Assembly: GCF_012275575.1 (NCBI RefSeq)
Contig: NZ_NPIH01000136.1
Location: 19,686 to 83,685 of the forward strand
Direction: 5' to 3'
Length of the DNA: 64,000 bases
Origin: Paraburkholderia sp. SG-MS1
GTDB taxonomy: Bacteria; Pseudomonadota; Gammaproteobacteria; Burkholderiales; Burkholderiaceae
Positions 56,322-64,000 of the stretch are shown one piece after another. The stretch's first letter is position 1, and each line of letters opens with the position of its first letter. The notes under the pieces were generated by a model. It ran no database searches and was not told the origin of the DNA. It saw nothing but the letters and a program-made list of their open reading frames with translations. The translations under genes and the position numbers were made by a program.

Positions 56322-59101
56322 TGTCGGCATTGGCGGGCGCTTCAGAGCTGGTCATCCAACCTGGCCAGCGCGTAAGGCATAACCAATTTGGCGAGGGCGT
56401 CGTCGTATCCGCGGCCTCCGACGGCTATGCGCGTGTGTTCTTCCAAGGCGGCGAGCGCCAGGTTGCGGTGGATTCGCTCCTGCCCGCGTTTGGCAAGGCC
56501 CAGCGGGCCGTCGTTAACGTCGGCCAAGGCCGCGACAAGGCTCGCAGGGCATGGCTGGCATGGCAGGCCCATGTCCTGCCGTTGATGGAGAGCGCGGCTT
56601 CTCTCACCTCGGCTAAGATCGACCTGCTTCCTCATCAGGTCGTCCTCACTCACCGCGTGACCACCACGGCGCCACGCCGCTTTCTAGTGGCCGACGAAGT
56701 GGGATTGGGCAAGACCATCGAGACCGCGCTGGTTCTGCGCGAGCTGGCCAGCCGTGGCGAGCTCAAACGGGCCTTGATGGTGGTCCCCGCAGGCCTGGTC
56801 AACAACTGGCACCGCGAACTCAATGAGGTGTTCAACCTCAATTTCGAGGTGTTCGGCTCCGAAGGCGACGTGACCGACCGCAAGTCCAACGCGTTCGCGA
56901 AGCATGACCGCCTCATCGCCAGCATCGACACGTTGAAGCGCAAGGCCCGGGTGAAGAAGCTCGAAGAGGCACCTAAGTGGGATTTGGTGGTGTTCGACGA
57001 AGCCCATCACCTGACGGCGTTCAAGTCCGGCGGTAAGGTCAAAAAGACGGAGAACTACAAGCTGGCCGAGTCCTTGCGCGACCATAGCCGCGACATGCTT
57101 TTGCTGTCGGCAACGCCCCACCAGGGCGACCACTTTCGATTCTGGATGCTGATTCAGCTTTTGGATTCCACCTTGTTCGACTCCCCCGAGGAGATGGTGC
57201 GTGAGCGCCACCGCCTCAATTCGGTCGTGGTACGTCGGACCAAGGCCGACGCGTGCAAGCCCGATAGCACGGCATTGTTCGCTAGGCGCTGGGTCCACAC
57301 TGAGTCGTTCTTGATGAGCGACCGCGAACGTCTCTTCTACGCGGGACTCAATGAATATTTGCAGGACGGCTTCGCGCTGGCGAAGAGGCAGGGCAACAAG
57401 GGGATGGCCTTAGGCTTCGTGATGACGATCTTCCAGAAGATCGCCGCGTCGAGCTTCGCGGCGGTGGCGCGCACGCTGCGCCGCCGGCTCATTGCATTGA
57501 CGGTCCACGAGGCGTTGATGCACGACGAAAGCCGGGACATCGATCGCCGCGACGAATCCTTGCGCGAGGCCAAGGACTTGATCCGCTCGGAGCTGCGCCT
57601 TGGGAATGACCGCCTAGCCGATATCGAGGTCGATCAGGCTCTTGGCGACGTCCAACGCAGGATTTTGAAGAAGCTCGACGAGGAGGCCATGGATATGGCC
57701 TCCAGCGTGTCCGACGAGGTCGCGTTGGCGGCGACCGAGGATTCGGCTGTGGCTTCGGTAGCCCTAGCTTTGCCGGAGGAGCGACTGCGCATTAAGGACT
57801 TGCTGCGCAGGCTTCCCGAGGAGCCCGAGACCAAGGTCCAAAAGCTGTTGTTGGCATTGGGAGCGCTCTGGCGACAAGACGCGGGCGAGCGCGTTGTGAT
57901 CTTTGCGACCTACCTAGGCAGCGTCGAGATGCTGGGCCAGATGATTGAGCGCGAGTATCCGGGCCAAGGTGTGGTGGTCCTCAAAGGCGGCGACCATGGC
58001 AGCAAATCGGCGGCCGAAAAGCGCTTCAAGCAGGCAGATGGGCCACGCGTGATGATCTGTACCGCCGCAGGTCGCGAGGGGCTCAACATGCAGCACGCCC
58101 GCGTGCTATTCAATTTCGATCTGCCGTGGAACCCGATGGACATGGAGCAGCGAATCGGGCGTATCCACCGCTACGGCCAAAAGCACACCGCCCAAGTGTA
58201 TAACCTGGTGTTGTCTGACACGATCGAGGGCAAGATTTTCCTGCTGCTCGACGAGAAACTCACCGAGATCGCCAAGACGCTGGGCAAGGTCGATGAGCGC
58301 GGCGAGATGGCCGAGGACCTGCGCTCCCAAATCTTGGGTCAGCTCTCCGAGCGTCTGAGCTACGAGAAGCTTTACGCCGAGGCGCTTGGCGATCCAGAGC
58401 TCAAACGCACGCGCGTCGAGTTGGAGGCCGCGATGACCAACGCGAGCCAGGCGCAGGCTGTGGTCTTTGAATTGTTCCAAGACCTCGGAGGCTTCAACAT
58501 CGACGAATATAAGCCGCTGTCGGACACGTCGGCAGGCATGGGAGCGTTGGAGCGATTCATCCAAGCGGCCGTCGAATTGGATGGCAAGAAGTTCGTGCCT
58601 GCCGGTCCCGGTGCGTGGCAAGTCGTGGGCGCCGATGGAGCCACTGTCGAAGCCAGCTTCGTGACTGACCGCGACCGGGCCTTGGCCGACGAGCGTCTAT
58701 CGTTGCTCGGCCTCGACCATCCGCTGATCGCTGGCTACCTTGATGCCCTTAGGGCGACGGCGGCTGAGGACTTGGGCTTGTCCGTGAAAGGCTCGACAGG
58801 ACGCCTCGGCGTGCTGTCGCTTTGGCATGTGGTTGCTACCGACGAGAAGCACCGCCAGCGCTCGCTCGTCATACCGCTGGCGGTCGATGCGGAGGGTAAG
58901 CGTTCACCGTCCATGGAGAAATTTGCCGATCAATTGTTCCACGCCGAGCCATCCGCGCCAGCAATGAGACGCGAGCAGGCTTTGGATAGGCTCGCAACAG
59001 TCATAGAGCCCATGTTGCATCGGGATTTGGTTCACAGGGGACTTGTGAAAACTGGCCAAGCTTACGAAGCTGATTTGGTCGGATGGATTGAGACTGTCTA
59101 G
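56321..59101 (+). CDS. SNF2-like superfamily 2 helicase (DrmD/BrxHII-like)
   Basis: A 926-residue DNA translocase. A small N-terminal barrel-like region (VRHNQFGEGVVVSA) is followed by Walker A DEVGLGKTIETALVL (~125), DEAHH motif II (~226), LLLSATPHQGD, and motif VI QRIGRIHRYGQ (~609). The order matches COG0553 helicases used as DrmD in DISARM and BrxHII in type 3 or 5 BREX. It is coupled to the preceding gene and ends the operon. A decayed fragment of a homologous gene lies at 63411-63730. Confidence 0.9.
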   Translation: MSALAGASELVIQPGQRVRHNQFGEGVVVSAASDGYARVFFQGGERQVAVDSLLPAFGKAQRAVVNVGQGRDKARRAWLAWQAHVLPLMESAASLTSAKIDLLPHQVVLTHRVTTTAPRRFLVADEVGLGKTIETALVLRELASRGELKRALMVVPAGLVNNWHRELNEVFNLNFEVFGSEGDVTDRKSNAFAKHDRLIASIDTLKRKARVKKLEEAPKWDLVVFDEAHHLTAFKSGGKVKKTENYKLAESLRDHSRDMLLLSATPHQGDHFRFWMLIQLLDSTLFDSPEEMVRERHRLNSVVVRRTKADACKPDSTALFARRWVHTESFLMSDRERLFYAGLNEYLQDGFALAKRQGNKGMALGFVMTIFQKIAASSFAAVARTLRRRLIALTVHEALMHDESRDIDRRDESLREAKDLIRSELRLGNDRLADIEVDQALGDVQRRILKKLDEEAMDMASSVSDEVALAATEDSAVASVALALPEERLRIKDLLRRLPEEPETKVQKLLLALGALWRQDAGERVVIFATYLGSVEMLGQMIEREYPGQGVVVLKGGDHGSKSAAEKRFKQADGPRVMICTAAGREGLNMQHARVLFNFDLPWNPMDMEQRIGRIHRYGQKHTAQVYNLVLSDTIEGKIFLLLDEKLTEIAKTLGKVDERGEMAEDLRSQILGQLSERLSYEKLYAEALGDPELKRTRVELEAAMTNASQAQAVVFELFQDLGGFNIDEYKPLSDTSAGMGALERFIQAAVELDGKKFVPAGPGAWQVVGADGATVEASFVTDRDRALADERLSLLGLDHPLIAGYLDALRATAAEDLGLSVKGSTGRLGVLSLWHVVATDEKHRQRSLVIPLAVDAEGKRSPSMEKFADQLFHAEPSAPAMRREQALDRLATVIEPMLHRDLVHRGLVKTGQAYEADLVGWIETV

Positions 59102-59221
59102 CAGGGGCGCGCACCTGGAACCGATTACCCGTGCAGTTCAGTTAGTGTGTGACGTCAATTGAGGTTGTCGTTCCGCGTTCAAGGCCTCGTTGCCACATTC
59201 GACGGTATTACCGAGGGGAAA

Positions 59222-61879
59222 ATGATCGATCAATATACCTATGCCCGTTTCTGGCGTTGCGCCTTGCAAGTGAATCCGGTTGGCTACAACAGTGCTTACC
59301 GGGGCAACGAGCATGGAATGAGCGAGGCTGACTACAACCAGGCACTGTTGGCAAAGTGCCAGGAGCTAGATATCAAGGTTGTTGGTTTGGCCGATCATGG
59401 CAGCGTTGACAGTGTTGATGCGCTACGCAACGTGCTGACACCGCACGGCATCGTCGTCTTTCCCGGTTTTGAGATCGCATCAACCGAGAAAATTCACATG
59501 GTCTGTCTATTCCCCGAAGGTACGACCAAGGATCAATTGAACCGTTATCTTGGAAGCCTGCATCTGACGGACCCCGAGGAGAAGGTGCGTCCCTCAACGC
59601 TTGGTTGCATTAAACTGGCCGAGACGATCAAAGAGCTGGGTGGATTCTGGTATGCAGCGCATGCGACACAGGCAAGTGGAATTTTGGTTCAAAAGTCACT
59701 TCATACTTGGCAGCGCAGCGATCTGGTCAAGGCTGCACAGATTCCTGGCTCTGTTGATGATCTGCCACCAGAGTTCAAGAGCATCGTTCTGAACACAGAT
59801 CCCAATTGGAAGCGCGAGCGTCCGATTGCGGTCATCAACGCCAAGGATGTTGCCAAACCTTCTGACCTTGATGATCCAAGTGCCTCCTGCTGGATCAAGA
59901 TGACGAAGCCGACCTTTGATGCGTTCAAAGTCGCTTTCCTCGACCCAGAGTCACGTATACGTCTGAACTCGCAAAAGCCAGAGGTGACGGCTGGCGAGAT
60001 CGTGTCTATGACCATTTCGGGCGGCTATCTTGATGGTGTGGAGATCGCCTTCTCCCGCCACTTGAACACTGTGATTGGTGGGCGTGGCACGGGTAAATCT
60101 ACCTTACTGGAGTGCCTGCGTTACGTGTTGGATATCCCGCCAAAAGGCAAGCAAGCGCATAAACTGCACCTGGAGATCATCAAAGAGAACTTGGGTAGGG
60201 CATCAGGCCGGATAGAAGTAGAGATTGTTTCCTCCTCGCAGCATGGCAAGCGCTATCGTGTTTCTCGACGCTATGGTGAAATGCCAATCGTGCGTGAGGT
60301 CGTACCTGACGGGAGCGGCAATGTCTCGACTTTACAGCCGCGCGACCTGTTGCCAGGTATCGATATTTATGGCCAGAATGAAATTTATGAACTTGCGCAG
60401 GACGAGCAGAGCCGTATTCAATTGCTGGATCGCTTCCTGCCTGGCGATGGCGACTACGCTCAGAAAAACGCTGTTCTCAAAAGGCGCTTACAAGAGAATC
60501 AGCAGAAACTAGTCAAGAACTTGGGTGAGGTCGATGACCTGCAAGCCCAGATTGCGCGCTTGCCCAAGCTGGTTGAGCAATTGCAAGGTTTTCAGGTGTT
60601 AGGGATACAGGAAAAACTTGCCAGGACACCGCTTTTTGCTCGCGAGAGGCAGATTGTCGAACGTACCCACGACGAAATTCGCCGCTTGCATGATAGTGTT
60701 GTGAGCCTTCGGGACAATATGCCCGATCTGACCTTCATCAGCGATAAAGCTTTGGAGGATTTGCCGAATGCAGCGCTGCTCAGTCCGGTGCGCACTATTT
60801 TGGACAGACTGCGAGAGAGTTTCGAACAACACTGCATAGAGTTGACAACTGAGTTGGCAAACGGCGAGCAGCAATTGGCCGCACAACTAGCTTTGTGGAC
60901 GCAGTCAATCACACAAGGTGAGCAAGAGCTTGAAAGAGCTCTGCGCAGCCTTCCCTCTACGGCTGGGAAAAGTGGGCCGGAGGTCGGAACGGCTTATCAG
61001 CGATTGTTACAGGACATCGAGCGTATCAGGCCGCTAGAAACTCGGGTGGCTAATCACGCGAAGTTACTTGAATCCCAACAGCAGGAGCGTCGAAATCTGC
61101 TTGCTGAATTGTCTGATCTTCGAGAGCAGCGAACCCGGAGTTTGCAGGGTGCCGCCAAGAAATTGAATCGGCGTCTCGAAGGAAAACTGAAGGTTGAAGT
61201 TGTGCCTGGTGCTGATCGAACACCGTTGAAAAGCTTCCTGTTGCTCAGCAAACTTGAAGGCATAGGTGAAAAGCGGCTGTCCTGGATCGACGAGCGGGAT
61301 GTCATCAGCCCTTCAGCACTCGCGCAGGCAATCCGTAGCGGTTCTGCAGAGCTTCAAGTTGATTGGGGGCTGACGCCCTTGGTTGCGGACGCATTGACAA
61401 AGCTGCCTGCGTCTCGCCTCATGGAACTTGAGGCACTGGAGCTTGACCACCGGGTAGATATTTCCCTAAACGTGTCGCATGGTCAGGTGCCGGCGGTTTT
61501 TCGGCCATTGGACAAGCTATCGACTGGCCAACAATGCACGGCGATCTTGCACATGCTGCTACTGGAAAATGTCGATCCGCTCATAATGGATCAACCCGAA
61601 GACAATCTGGACAACGCTTTTATTGCCGATCGCATCGTGCACGAATTACGCGCGGCGAAAATCAATCGTCAATTTCTGTTCGCCACACACAACGCCAATA
61701 TCCCAGTCTTTGGTGACGCCGAGTGGATCGGCGTATTCACGGCGGTCGAAAACCATGGGGCATTGAGTTTCGATGCTCAGGGTTCGATTGACGTTCCCGT
61801 CATTCGCGATCAGGTAGCCAATATCCTCGAAGGCGGAAGAGATGCGTTCATCCAACGCAAAGAGAAGTATGAGTTTTGA
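59222..61879 (+). CDS. TrlF-like protein: PHP-type domain plus SMC/ABC-type ATPase
   Basis: An 885-residue protein. The first ~270 residues resemble a PHP phosphoesterase (VVGLADHGSVDSVDAL, FPGFEI, KIHMVCLF, WYAAHAT). Then an SMC-like ATPase: Walker A GGRGTGKSTLLE (~286), a coiled-coil middle (KRRLQENQQKLVKNLGEVDDLQAQIARL), signature LSTGQQCTA (~766) and Walker B LIMDQPEDNLDN (~789), then FLFATHNANIPVFGD. GAGGGGA before ATG 59222 fixes the start. It pairs with the AlbA_2 gene 11 bases downstream. TrlF proteins are recurrent in defence islands. Confidence 0.82.
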   Translation: MIDQYTYARFWRCALQVNPVGYNSAYRGNEHGMSEADYNQALLAKCQELDIKVVGLADHGSVDSVDALRNVLTPHGIVVFPGFEIASTEKIHMVCLFPEGTTKDQLNRYLGSLHLTDPEEKVRPSTLGCIKLAETIKELGGFWYAAHATQASGILVQKSLHTWQRSDLVKAAQIPGSVDDLPPEFKSIVLNTDPNWKRERPIAVINAKDVAKPSDLDDPSASCWIKMTKPTFDAFKVAFLDPESRIRLNSQKPEVTAGEIVSMTISGGYLDGVEIAFSRHLNTVIGGRGTGKSTLLECLRYVLDIPPKGKQAHKLHLEIIKENLGRASGRIEVEIVSSSQHGKRYRVSRRYGEMPIVREVVPDGSGNVSTLQPRDLLPGIDIYGQNEIYELAQDEQSRIQLLDRFLPGDGDYAQKNAVLKRRLQENQQKLVKNLGEVDDLQAQIARLPKLVEQLQGFQVLGIQEKLARTPLFARERQIVERTHDEIRRLHDSVVSLRDNMPDLTFISDKALEDLPNAALLSPVRTILDRLRESFEQHCIELTTELANGEQQLAAQLALWTQSITQGEQELERALRSLPSTAGKSGPEVGTAYQRLLQDIERIRPLETRVANHAKLLESQQQERRNLLAELSDLREQRTRSLQGAAKKLNRRLEGKLKVEVVPGADRTPLKSFLLLSKLEGIGEKRLSWIDERDVISPSALAQAIRSGSAELQVDWGLTPLVADALTKLPASRLMELEALELDHRVDISLNVSHGQVPAVFRPLDKLSTGQQCTAILHMLLLENVDPLIMDQPEDNLDNAFIADRIVHELRAAKINRQFLFATHNANIPVFGDAEWIGVFTAVENHGALSFDAQGSIDVPVIRDQVANILEGGRDAFIQRKEKYEF

Positions 61880-61890
61880 GGTGATGTCTT

Positions 61891-63141
61891 ATGCTGAAAT
61901 CTGAATTGCTGGAAATAATCGCCAATGGCGAGAACTCAGGTGTTGAGTTCAAACGGGACGACCTGCGTCCAGAGCAGTTAGCGAAAGAGATTGTCGCTCT
62001 GCTAAATTTTCAGGGTGGCAAATTGCTGTTGGGTGTGGAGGACGATGGCACCATCAGCGGTATTCAGCGTGGTGACTTGGAATTGTGGGTTATGGACACC
62101 GTATTTGGACGATACGTGCATCCGCTGGCGTTACCATTTTACGAAGAGGTGGCGTTCGACGACGGCAAGCGTGTGGCCCTTATTTCGGTTACTCAGGGTA
62201 CAGCTAAGCCCTATGTGGTCCGTAACAATAATCGAGAAGAAATCTTTATCCGTGTCGGCAGCACATCACGACTAGCAACTAGGGAGCAGCAGGCTAGATT
62301 GTTTGAAAGCGGTGGAATGCTGCATGCTGAGGTGTTGCCGGTATCTGGTAGCAACTTGGATGATCTGGATCAGGGCCGCCTTGGCGATTACCTAGTCAAT
62401 GTCGCAGGCGACCGATTGGCGCCGCAATCTGTCGAAGATTGGGTGCTGCGGCTGACAGGCTTAGGATTTATGGTTGGACGCCCTGACGGCCCGGCTGTAT
62501 GCACAATAGCCGGATTGGTGTTGTTCGGCCGTAGCCCGCGTCGTTGCCTGCGTTACGCTGGGATACGCTGGATGTCTTTCGCCGGTGACACAAAAGACTA
62601 TCAGGCACAGGACGACACCGTACTGGATGGTCCACTTGTTGCCCTTTGGGAGGGCGCGCCAGGTGCCGGAAGACACATCGTCGAAGACGGGTTGCTTGAA
62701 CGCTTGATTGATCGGATGCGTCCGTTTATTTCCGAGGAGGGGAGGGAGATTAATGATGGGCTGCGTCGGGAATCCACCTATCGCTACCCATCCGACGCGG
62801 TTCGCGAGGCGATTCTCAATGCACTTGTTCATCGCGACTGGACTCGTTCGATGGAGGTTGAGGTGGTCAACTACTCGGACCGGCTCGAAGTAACAAGTCC
62901 GGGGGCTCTACAAAATTCGATGACGATCGAGAAGATGTTGGCGGGGCAGAGATCACCGCGGAATCCGATCATCGTCGAAATTATGCGCGATTATGGTTAC
63001 GTGGATGCTCGTGGTATGGGCGTGCGCCGCAAGATTATGCCTCTCACAAGGGGCTACGCCGGAAGGGATGCAGAGTTCGTACTGACTGACGACTACCTCA
63101 ATCTGTCGATCCCTGCTCGGCGCGAACAAGGGGTAAAGTAA
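61891..63141 (+). CDS. AlbA_2/Schlafen-like ATP-binding protein (RecG-like family)
   Basis: A 416-residue protein. The N-terminal AlbA_2 domain runs from SGVEFKRDDLRPEQLAKEIVALLNFQGGKLLLGVEDDG to RVGSTSRLAT. The C-terminal HATPase_c_4-like part has REAILNALVHRDW and RNPIIVEIMRDYGYVDARGMGVRRKI. AlbA_2 domains bind nucleic acid and some related Schlafen proteins cut tRNA. GAGGTGA lies 5-10 bases before the ATG. With TrlF it forms a two-gene unit, likely a separate defence module. Confidence 0.85.
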   Translation: MLKSELLEIIANGENSGVEFKRDDLRPEQLAKEIVALLNFQGGKLLLGVEDDGTISGIQRGDLELWVMDTVFGRYVHPLALPFYEEVAFDDGKRVALISVTQGTAKPYVVRNNNREEIFIRVGSTSRLATREQQARLFESGGMLHAEVLPVSGSNLDDLDQGRLGDYLVNVAGDRLAPQSVEDWVLRLTGLGFMVGRPDGPAVCTIAGLVLFGRSPRRCLRYAGIRWMSFAGDTKDYQAQDDTVLDGPLVALWEGAPGAGRHIVEDGLLERLIDRMRPFISEEGREINDGLRRESTYRYPSDAVREAILNALVHRDWTRSMEVEVVNYSDRLEVTSPGALQNSMTIEKMLAGQRSPRNPIIVEIMRDYGYVDARGMGVRRKIMPLTRGYAGRDAEFVLTDDYLNLSIPARREQGVK

Positions 63142-63327
63142 GGCTGTGTCGCCGGTCAAACTCGATGAGCTGAAGGCTAGCACCCCTGGACGTAGAGCCG
63201 AACGTCCATCCGCGTCCAACGCCGTCCGTAGAAGACCAGCCTCAGGTAAAATTCAGGACATAGGTGTCTTGTCCAACGGTCTGGCGTAAGAAAGAGCGGC
63301 TTCGAACCAGAGTTTCGAAGGGTTTTT

Positions 63328-63344
63328 GGGGCATTTTGGGGGCA
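63328..63344 (+). repeat. GGGGCATTTTGGGGGCA repeat, integrase-end type
   Basis: Two copies of the G-run-CAT motif in tandem. It resembles the GGGGGCAAC repeats before the integrase and at 63838, and could be the arm-site array left by a second P4-type element whose integrase has gone. The 63142-63410 interval around it holds no gene. Confidence 0.4.
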
Positions 63345-63410
63345 TGGTGACTAACCGTGTTTCCGCTTCGCCAGAAATGGCAATGGATTTGAGAACTTCT
63401 TGTACTCTCG

Positions 63411-63730
63411 CAGCCGCTTACCTCGCAAGTTGTCCTCACGCACCGCGTGATCACCGCGGCGGCGCGCGGTTATGGGGCTGACGAAGTGGAGCTGGCAAGC
63501 CATCGGCACCGCACTGATTCTGCGCGAGCTGACAAGCCGCCGCGAGCTCGAAGGCGCCTTCGAGGTGTCGGGCTCCAAAGGCGACGTGCGCGACCGCAAA
63601 TTTAAGGAGTTTGCGAACGTAACCGCCTCGTTCTGAACATCGAGACGTTGGAGCACAAAGGGCGGGTGTGAGTGGTTGAAGAGCAAACCACGCTCACTAC
63701 CCGACGGCGTTCAAGTCCGGCGGGAGTCCC
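63411..63730 (+). pseudogene. Decayed fragment of a second SNF2-like helicase gene
   Basis: The DNA aligns by eye with 56620-57040 of the intact helicase gene: GTCCTCAC-CACCGCGTGA, CTGCGCGAGCTG, then GGCGACGTG-GACCGCAA, ATCGA-ACGTTG, and GACGGCGTTCAAGTCCGGCGG. The stretch matching 56775-56846 is missing, and frameshifts and stops break the frame (for example near 63669). The copy is diverged, so it stems from a related system rather than a recent duplication. No product is expected. Confidence 0.8.
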
Positions 63731-63837
63731 TGCGTGCGAGTCACTATTGCGAACCGATCGCGCAACGGCGCCTGTTTGAAGGTTTAGAAGCTTGTCTGAG
63801 GGAATCCAACGGCTTCTTATAGCAGTTCGGCGACGCT

Positions 63838-63858
63838 GGGGGCAACTTTGGGGGCAAC
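63838..63858. repeat. Pair of GGGGGCAAC repeats at the right end of the island
   Basis: Two exact copies of GGGGGCAAC (63838-63846 and 63850-63858), start to start 12 bases. The same sequence starts the left array at 13675. Placement ~50 kb apart at both ends fits integrase arm sites. A CCCACGTGGG palindrome with five T follows at 63860-63874. Confidence 0.5.
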
Positions 63859-63918
63859 TCCCACGTGGGTTTTTCAATTCTCGCGCTTTATCAGGGGCCT
63901 TCTCGGTTAGTTTGGTAG

Positions 63919-63933
63919 TCCTCCTCCCAACCA
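63919..63933. other. Possible degenerate right attachment site (attR)
   Basis: TCCTCCTCC followed by CAACCA resembles the 3' end of tRNA-Ala (TCCTCCTCC at 13553-13561, then TCTCCACCA) with three bases missing and one change. It lies just past the right repeat pair, where attR would be expected. The match is short and low-complexity, so chance is not excluded. Confidence 0.25.
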
Positions 63934-63942
63934 GATCTGATC

Positions 63943-63979
63943 AAACGCAAAAACCGGCTTTTAGCCGGTTTTTGCGTTT
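63943..63979. terminator. Strong bidirectional terminator
   Basis: A 17-base arm (63943-63959) pairs perfectly with 63963-63979 around a TTT loop, with a CCGGC core and A5/T5 flanks, so it works on either strand. It is probably chromosomal sequence beyond the island edge. Confidence 0.85.
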
Positions 63980-64000
63980 CTACACAAGCTAGCAAAGCTA

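Overview
The window looks like a Burkholderiales chromosome, most like Paraburkholderia or Burkholderia. It is GC-rich, and the left flank has a typical order: a branched-chain amino-acid binding protein, an H-NS protein of the short Burkholderia type, rlpA, then rsmI diverging from yraN-diaA-dolP-cytochrome c. Positions 1 to about 13490 are ordinary core chromosome with one truncated gene (cupin-like, 1930-2301). At 13495-13570 lies tRNA-Ala(CGC). A P4-type integrase starts 163 bases after its 3' end, and almost everything from there to near the right edge is accessory DNA: a composite genomic island of about 50 kb.

Island layout. (1) 13675-20684: integrase with GGGGGCAAC-type repeats, then a satellite-phage or ICE-like replication module (unknown minus-strand gene, AlpA-type regulator, DUF3987-like protein, four-helix membrane protein, HUH replication protein) closed by a perfect terminator. 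(2) 21768-40257: a large candidate defence system. A divergent RecD-like helicase with a C-terminal PD-(D/E)XK-like nuclease faces a sigma-54 activator with a CARF-like N-terminal sensor. Next comes a long, tightly packed operon: DUF4258 protein, TerY-like vWA protein, PP2C phosphatase, Ser/Thr kinase with zinc ribbon, SF1 helicase, a protein with a HEPN-like RNase motif, McrB-like AAA+ ATPase with long coiled coil, and a McrC-like DUF2357 protein. A sigma-54-like promoter (27951-27966) sits just before the operon. The kinase/phosphatase/vWA core matches the known TerY-P triad; the surrounding parts make a much larger regulated machine. (3) 40931-46211, minus strand: an ICE-type module (DUF932, YqaJ exonuclease, RDF-like protein, and a paralogue of the membrane protein of module 1). 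(4) 46485-59101: a WYL regulator of the BrxR type, a scarred SPARTA locus (TIR-APAZ truncated, NADase glutamate replaced by Gln, followed by only the last ~95 codons of the short Argonaute), then an overlapping-gene operon of DUF499 ATPase, short PglZ, DUF1156 methyltransferase, unknown protein and SNF2-like helicase, i.e. a non-canonical BREX-like system. (5) 59222-63141: a TrlF-like PHP/SMC-type ATPase with an AlbA_2/Schlafen-like ATP-binding partner.

The right edge (63142-64000) is a graveyard. It holds a decayed second copy of the SNF2-helicase 5' region, two more clusters of the integrase-end repeats, a weak match to the tRNA 3' end, and a strong terminator. This suggests repeated insertion and deletion at one tRNA hotspot. 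No CRISPR array, rRNA or intact transposase was seen. All domain names are my reading of motifs; no database search was run.
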